From the NCBI GenBank assembly GCA_018817865.1, contig JAHITG010000173.1, positions 1 to 7,750 of the forward strand: a stretch of 7,750 nt of DNA, given 5' to 3'. The translations under genes were made by a program, and so were the position numbers. Positions 5,120-7,750 of this stretch are shown here, piece by piece. The notes below the pieces were generated by a model, which made no database searches, was not told the origin of the DNA, and saw only the letters and a list, made by a program, of their open reading frames with translations. This DNA comes from Spirochaetota bacterium. Its GTDB lineage: Bacteria > Spirochaetota > JAHITG01. The stretch's first letter is position 1. Each line of letters starts with the position of its first letter.

Positions 5120-7749
5120 AAAAAAAACAGAGCCTCTTACAAAAAATCCTTTTAACCCTCTCATTAATAGTCATTATTTTTTTATTAACACTTGTCTTTC
5201 TGCATGAGATCTTTATTACTCCCCGTTTTGTCGAACATCAGGTCGTCAGGATCTTGAAAAATTCATTTAATATGAAAGCCCTGATCAACATCAGGAGCAT
5301 AAGCCTGATCAAAGGGATCGAGCTTGAAAACCTGAGGATCTTTAATCCGCCCGGATTCAGGAAGGAATTTTTTTTAAAAGTGGACAGGGTCAGGATAAAG
5401 TATAATCTTTTTGCCCTGTTCCTTTTTAAAGTAAGGATCGATGAGATCATTTTTGAAAGGCCGTATATCAGCATGGAATATAATGACTCCATAAAGAAGT
5501 GGAATTTTTCCGATCTTATAAAACCGTCAGAAGAAAAGGAAAAAAAGGATACCCCGGCTCCCTTAAAGATAGATGTTGATCTCAAGACTTTTGCCATCAA
5601 AGATCTTTCGATGGAATTTATTAAAAATTTTTATTTTAAACTTTCCGGTATTAATCTATTGGCAAATGTTAAACTTGCGGAGACATCCGTAAAGGGGATC
5701 GACTCTCTGCGGTTCAAGTTTTTTAATTCCGGTAAAAAGAATATTATTTTTGATAACAGGTTTACAAAACTTGTCATCCCTCTTGATCTTGATGTGGACC
5801 TTGATATAAAAAACAGGAAAGGCGGGAAGGTGAAGATCCATTATGAATTAAAGGATCAGCTTATGGAGATGGGCAATAAATTTTTTGAATTGCCGGAAAT
5901 TGAATTTACTTTTGATTCAGACCTTATCACAAAGGATTCCAGTCTTCAGATCAATACCTTCCTGCTTCAGGTCAATAAGGACCGGCTGATAAACCTGAGC
6001 GGAAGGATCGTTCAGTTTGATGCTGTACCCCGGATCGATCTTGCCATGAAGGAGAATGCCCTGGACCTGAAAGAGTTCCAGAACCTGCTGAAACTCTTTA
6101 TGAACCAGAAGAACCTGCAGTTGGGAGGCGCCTTTAAAACATCCAGGTTTACATTTAAAAAGGAATCCGATACCAGAGCTCCTCTTCTTTCCGGCCGTTT
6201 TGATCTGAATCATGTTGATTTTTCTCTACCTGATAATGATGTCTATCTTAAAGATCTGAATTTTTCATCCGATTTCAGGATGGACCCCAAAAAAAGTATA
6301 ATAGGAAACACATATCTGAATATTAAAACTATTTCAGCAAAAACCGTGAAAGTTACCAATTTTAATTTGAATGCATCCCTCTTCTTTAAACCCGGGAAAG
6401 GGATCACCTCTGCAGATCTCTTTATAGATAACTGTAAAGTCAATGACGGCGATTTTATCACTGAAATAATATATGAGAATGATAAATTATCCGGAACCAT
6501 CCGCCTGGAGAATCTCGATATTCAAAGGTTCTCCAGATCCGTCTCCGGTACGCTGAACATTGTTGATAAATTTTATAACAGGGGTAAAAGCACATTTATT
6601 AATTCCCTGAATATAAATATTACCAACCTTAAACTGGCCTCACGATCGAGTAACCGTTATGATTATTCAGAAACGATCCCCCTTTCAATTTCTTCAAGGC
6701 AGGTCCTGGATATTAAAACAAGGGATATGAATATTGATTTTTTACGCTTTCAGGTAAGCGATATTATAAACATGCTATTCAAGGGGACATACCGAAATAA
6801 TGTGTTCAATGGGACCATTCAGGAATTTAATATCATGACAGGGAATATCCTGAATAAATTACCGGATACCCTGGTCTATAATATTCCCTTTAAATCGTTC
6901 AAAGGAGATATTAATACAATTGGCAGGATCACTTTCAAAGATAAGATCTTAAAAGCAGATATCATTACTACCAATGACCGGTTATTACTGGATGATGACA
7001 ATACCGGTTTAAAGATCGAGAACCTCTATTCCCGCGTTCAGTTCGTACAGAACGCGGATAATATAAGAACTATTAACTATACATTTTCCATTTCTGATGT
7101 TATGAACAAGGTTGTCTCTTTTAATTCAAATACCGGAAATTATGAGACTCTTTATAAGGAATTTTTAAACAAAGTTACACTGGATAACAGAACAATTGCA
7201 GGGAAGAACAGCATTGATGTTAAAAAGTTTGATCTTAATATTCCTAATATTAATTTAAACTGCAGTGTTTCCGGAAAGGTTAAAACAAAACCCGTCCAGG
7301 ATTATAAATTGCTTGTAAAAGTTATGTTTGAGCCTCCTTCTGAGATCATTTTTCTGAAAAACGGAAAGATAAACGGCAGTTTAAACCTTATTTCTAACAT
7401 TCGCAGTGGAATTAAGAAGGATGATATTCTGATCAACGGGAGGGTTCTTTTTAATGAACTCTCTTTCTTTATGCAGGATATTGCAGTTGAAAAGATAGAC
7501 GGGTACCTTCCGTTCAGTCATGTTATTAGTAAGAGTAAACTGGACAGGAATGTGCTCCTGGCCAAATCCACCAAAGATGAAATAGAACTTTTAAATTATC
7601 CTCTGAACAGGGAGTATCTGAAAAAACCTGATAATTTTACATTCAAGAAGATAAAGTTCAAAGTTATTCCCAGAACCCAGAACAAGGAAGCTGATAGGCT
7701 GGTCAATGAAGCTTTGGACAATGAAAGTAAAAGTCAAAAGTTGGTTTAA
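5116..7749 (+). CDS. AsmA-like inner-membrane-anchored envelope protein (877 aa)
   Basis: The N-terminus is a single membrane anchor (residues about 9-33) after KKK, so the long remainder should lie in the periplasm. The first domain has AsmA-family hallmarks in order: a helix, ISLIKGIELENLRIFNPPGF (62-81), a strand pair ending in a hydrophobic LFALFLFKVRIDEI stretch, then ERPYISM (115-120) and KKWNFSDLI (127-135). A Lys/Glu/Pro linker (136-149) follows, then about 700 residues of repeating beta-strands. AsmA-like proteins (AsmA, YdbH, TamB, YhdP in E. coli) are linked to phospholipid transport and outer-membrane balance; the exact role here is inferred from that. The length is near that of YdbH, but I cannot assign a subfamily. 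The gene has no Shine-Dalgarno site and starts inside the PilZ stop codon (ATGA), so translation probably depends on coupling. Nine A's (5119-5127) follow the start directly. The stop codon lies one base from the window edge. Confidence 0.85.
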   Translation: MKKKQSLLQKILLTLSLIVIIFLLTLVFLHEIFITPRFVEHQVVRILKNSFNMKALINIRSISLIKGIELENLRIFNPPGFRKEFFLKVDRVRIKYNLFALFLFKVRIDEIIFERPYISMEYNDSIKKWNFSDLIKPSEEKEKKDTPAPLKIDVDLKTFAIKDLSMEFIKNFYFKLSGINLLANVKLAETSVKGIDSLRFKFFNSGKKNIIFDNRFTKLVIPLDLDVDLDIKNRKGGKVKIHYELKDQLMEMGNKFFELPEIEFTFDSDLITKDSSLQINTFLLQVNKDRLINLSGRIVQFDAVPRIDLAMKENALDLKEFQNLLKLFMNQKNLQLGGAFKTSRFTFKKESDTRAPLLSGRFDLNHVDFSLPDNDVYLKDLNFSSDFRMDPKKSIIGNTYLNIKTISAKTVKVTNFNLNASLFFKPGKGITSADLFIDNCKVNDGDFITEIIYENDKLSGTIRLENLDIQRFSRSVSGTLNIVDKFYNRGKSTFINSLNINITNLKLASRSSNRYDYSETIPLSISSRQVLDIKTRDMNIDFLRFQVSDIINMLFKGTYRNNVFNGTIQEFNIMTGNILNKLPDTLVYNIPFKSFKGDINTIGRITFKDKILKADIITTNDRLLLDDDNTGLKIENLYSRVQFVQNADNIRTINYTFSISDVMNKVVSFNSNTGNYETLYKEFLNKVTLDNRTIAGKNSIDVKKFDLNIPNINLNCSVSGKVKTKPVQDYKLLVKVMFEPPSEIIFLKNGKINGSLNLISNIRSGIKKDDILINGRVLFNELSFFMQDIAVEKIDGYLPFSHVISKSKLDRNVLLAKSTKDEIELLNYPLNREYLKKPDNFTFKKIKFKVIPRTQNKEADRLVNEALDNESKSQKLV

Positions 7750-7750
7750 A

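Noticed and set aside
5238..5600. 120-codon minus-strand frame opposite the AsmA-like gene
   Set aside because: Antisense to the conserved AsmA N-terminal domain; no ribosome binding site or recognisable domain.
7678..7725. RNase H-like tail motif (NKEADRLVNEALD) in the AsmA-like protein
   Set aside because: Only a short local resemblance to the end of RNase HI; none of the catalytic acidic strands precede it, and the rest of the protein is AsmA-like.

Overview
This window reads as AT-rich chromosomal DNA from a diderm (outer-membrane-bearing) bacterium. The evidence is a secreted protein ending in an outer-membrane beta-signal-like phenylalanine, an AsmA-like inner-membrane-anchored envelope protein, and c-di-GMP/signalling domains (PilZ, HDOD). 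Arginine is often coded by AGG, and Ile-ATC after a G-ending codon is frequent. The gene set would suit a spirochaete or a similar deep-branching diderm, but no marker gene here fixes the phylum. No tRNA, rRNA, CRISPR, transposase or phage gene is visible.

Layout. Positions 1-286 are non-coding and hold a strong rho-independent terminator for the minus-strand gene plus a small inverted-repeat element. Positions 287-1951 (minus) encode a 554-aa secreted, probably outer-membrane beta-barrel protein. Positions 1952-2153 are a divergent promoter region with an operator-like cluster of GGTT/AACC half-sites. On the plus strand follow an HDOD signalling protein (start best placed at 2154), a probable 44-aa single-span membrane peptide (3079-3213), a signal-peptide-bearing protein of unknown function that overlaps it (best start 3206), then a new promoter and a second cluster. 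That cluster is a degenerate-receiver protein with a tandem 21-residue helical repeat (3948-4703), a PilZ protein (4742-5119), and an 877-aa AsmA-like protein (5116-7749) whose start codon overlaps the PilZ stop codon by four bases.

Working together (inference): the plus-strand genes look like one or two short operons joining intracellular signalling (HDOD, pseudo-receiver, PilZ) to envelope proteins (secreted protein, AsmA-like protein). The tightest link is PilZ-AsmA translational coupling, which suggests that a c-di-GMP-responsive protein is made in step with an envelope lipid-homeostasis or transport-type protein. The least familiar element is the pseudo-receiver/21-residue-repeat protein, for which I recognise no named family.
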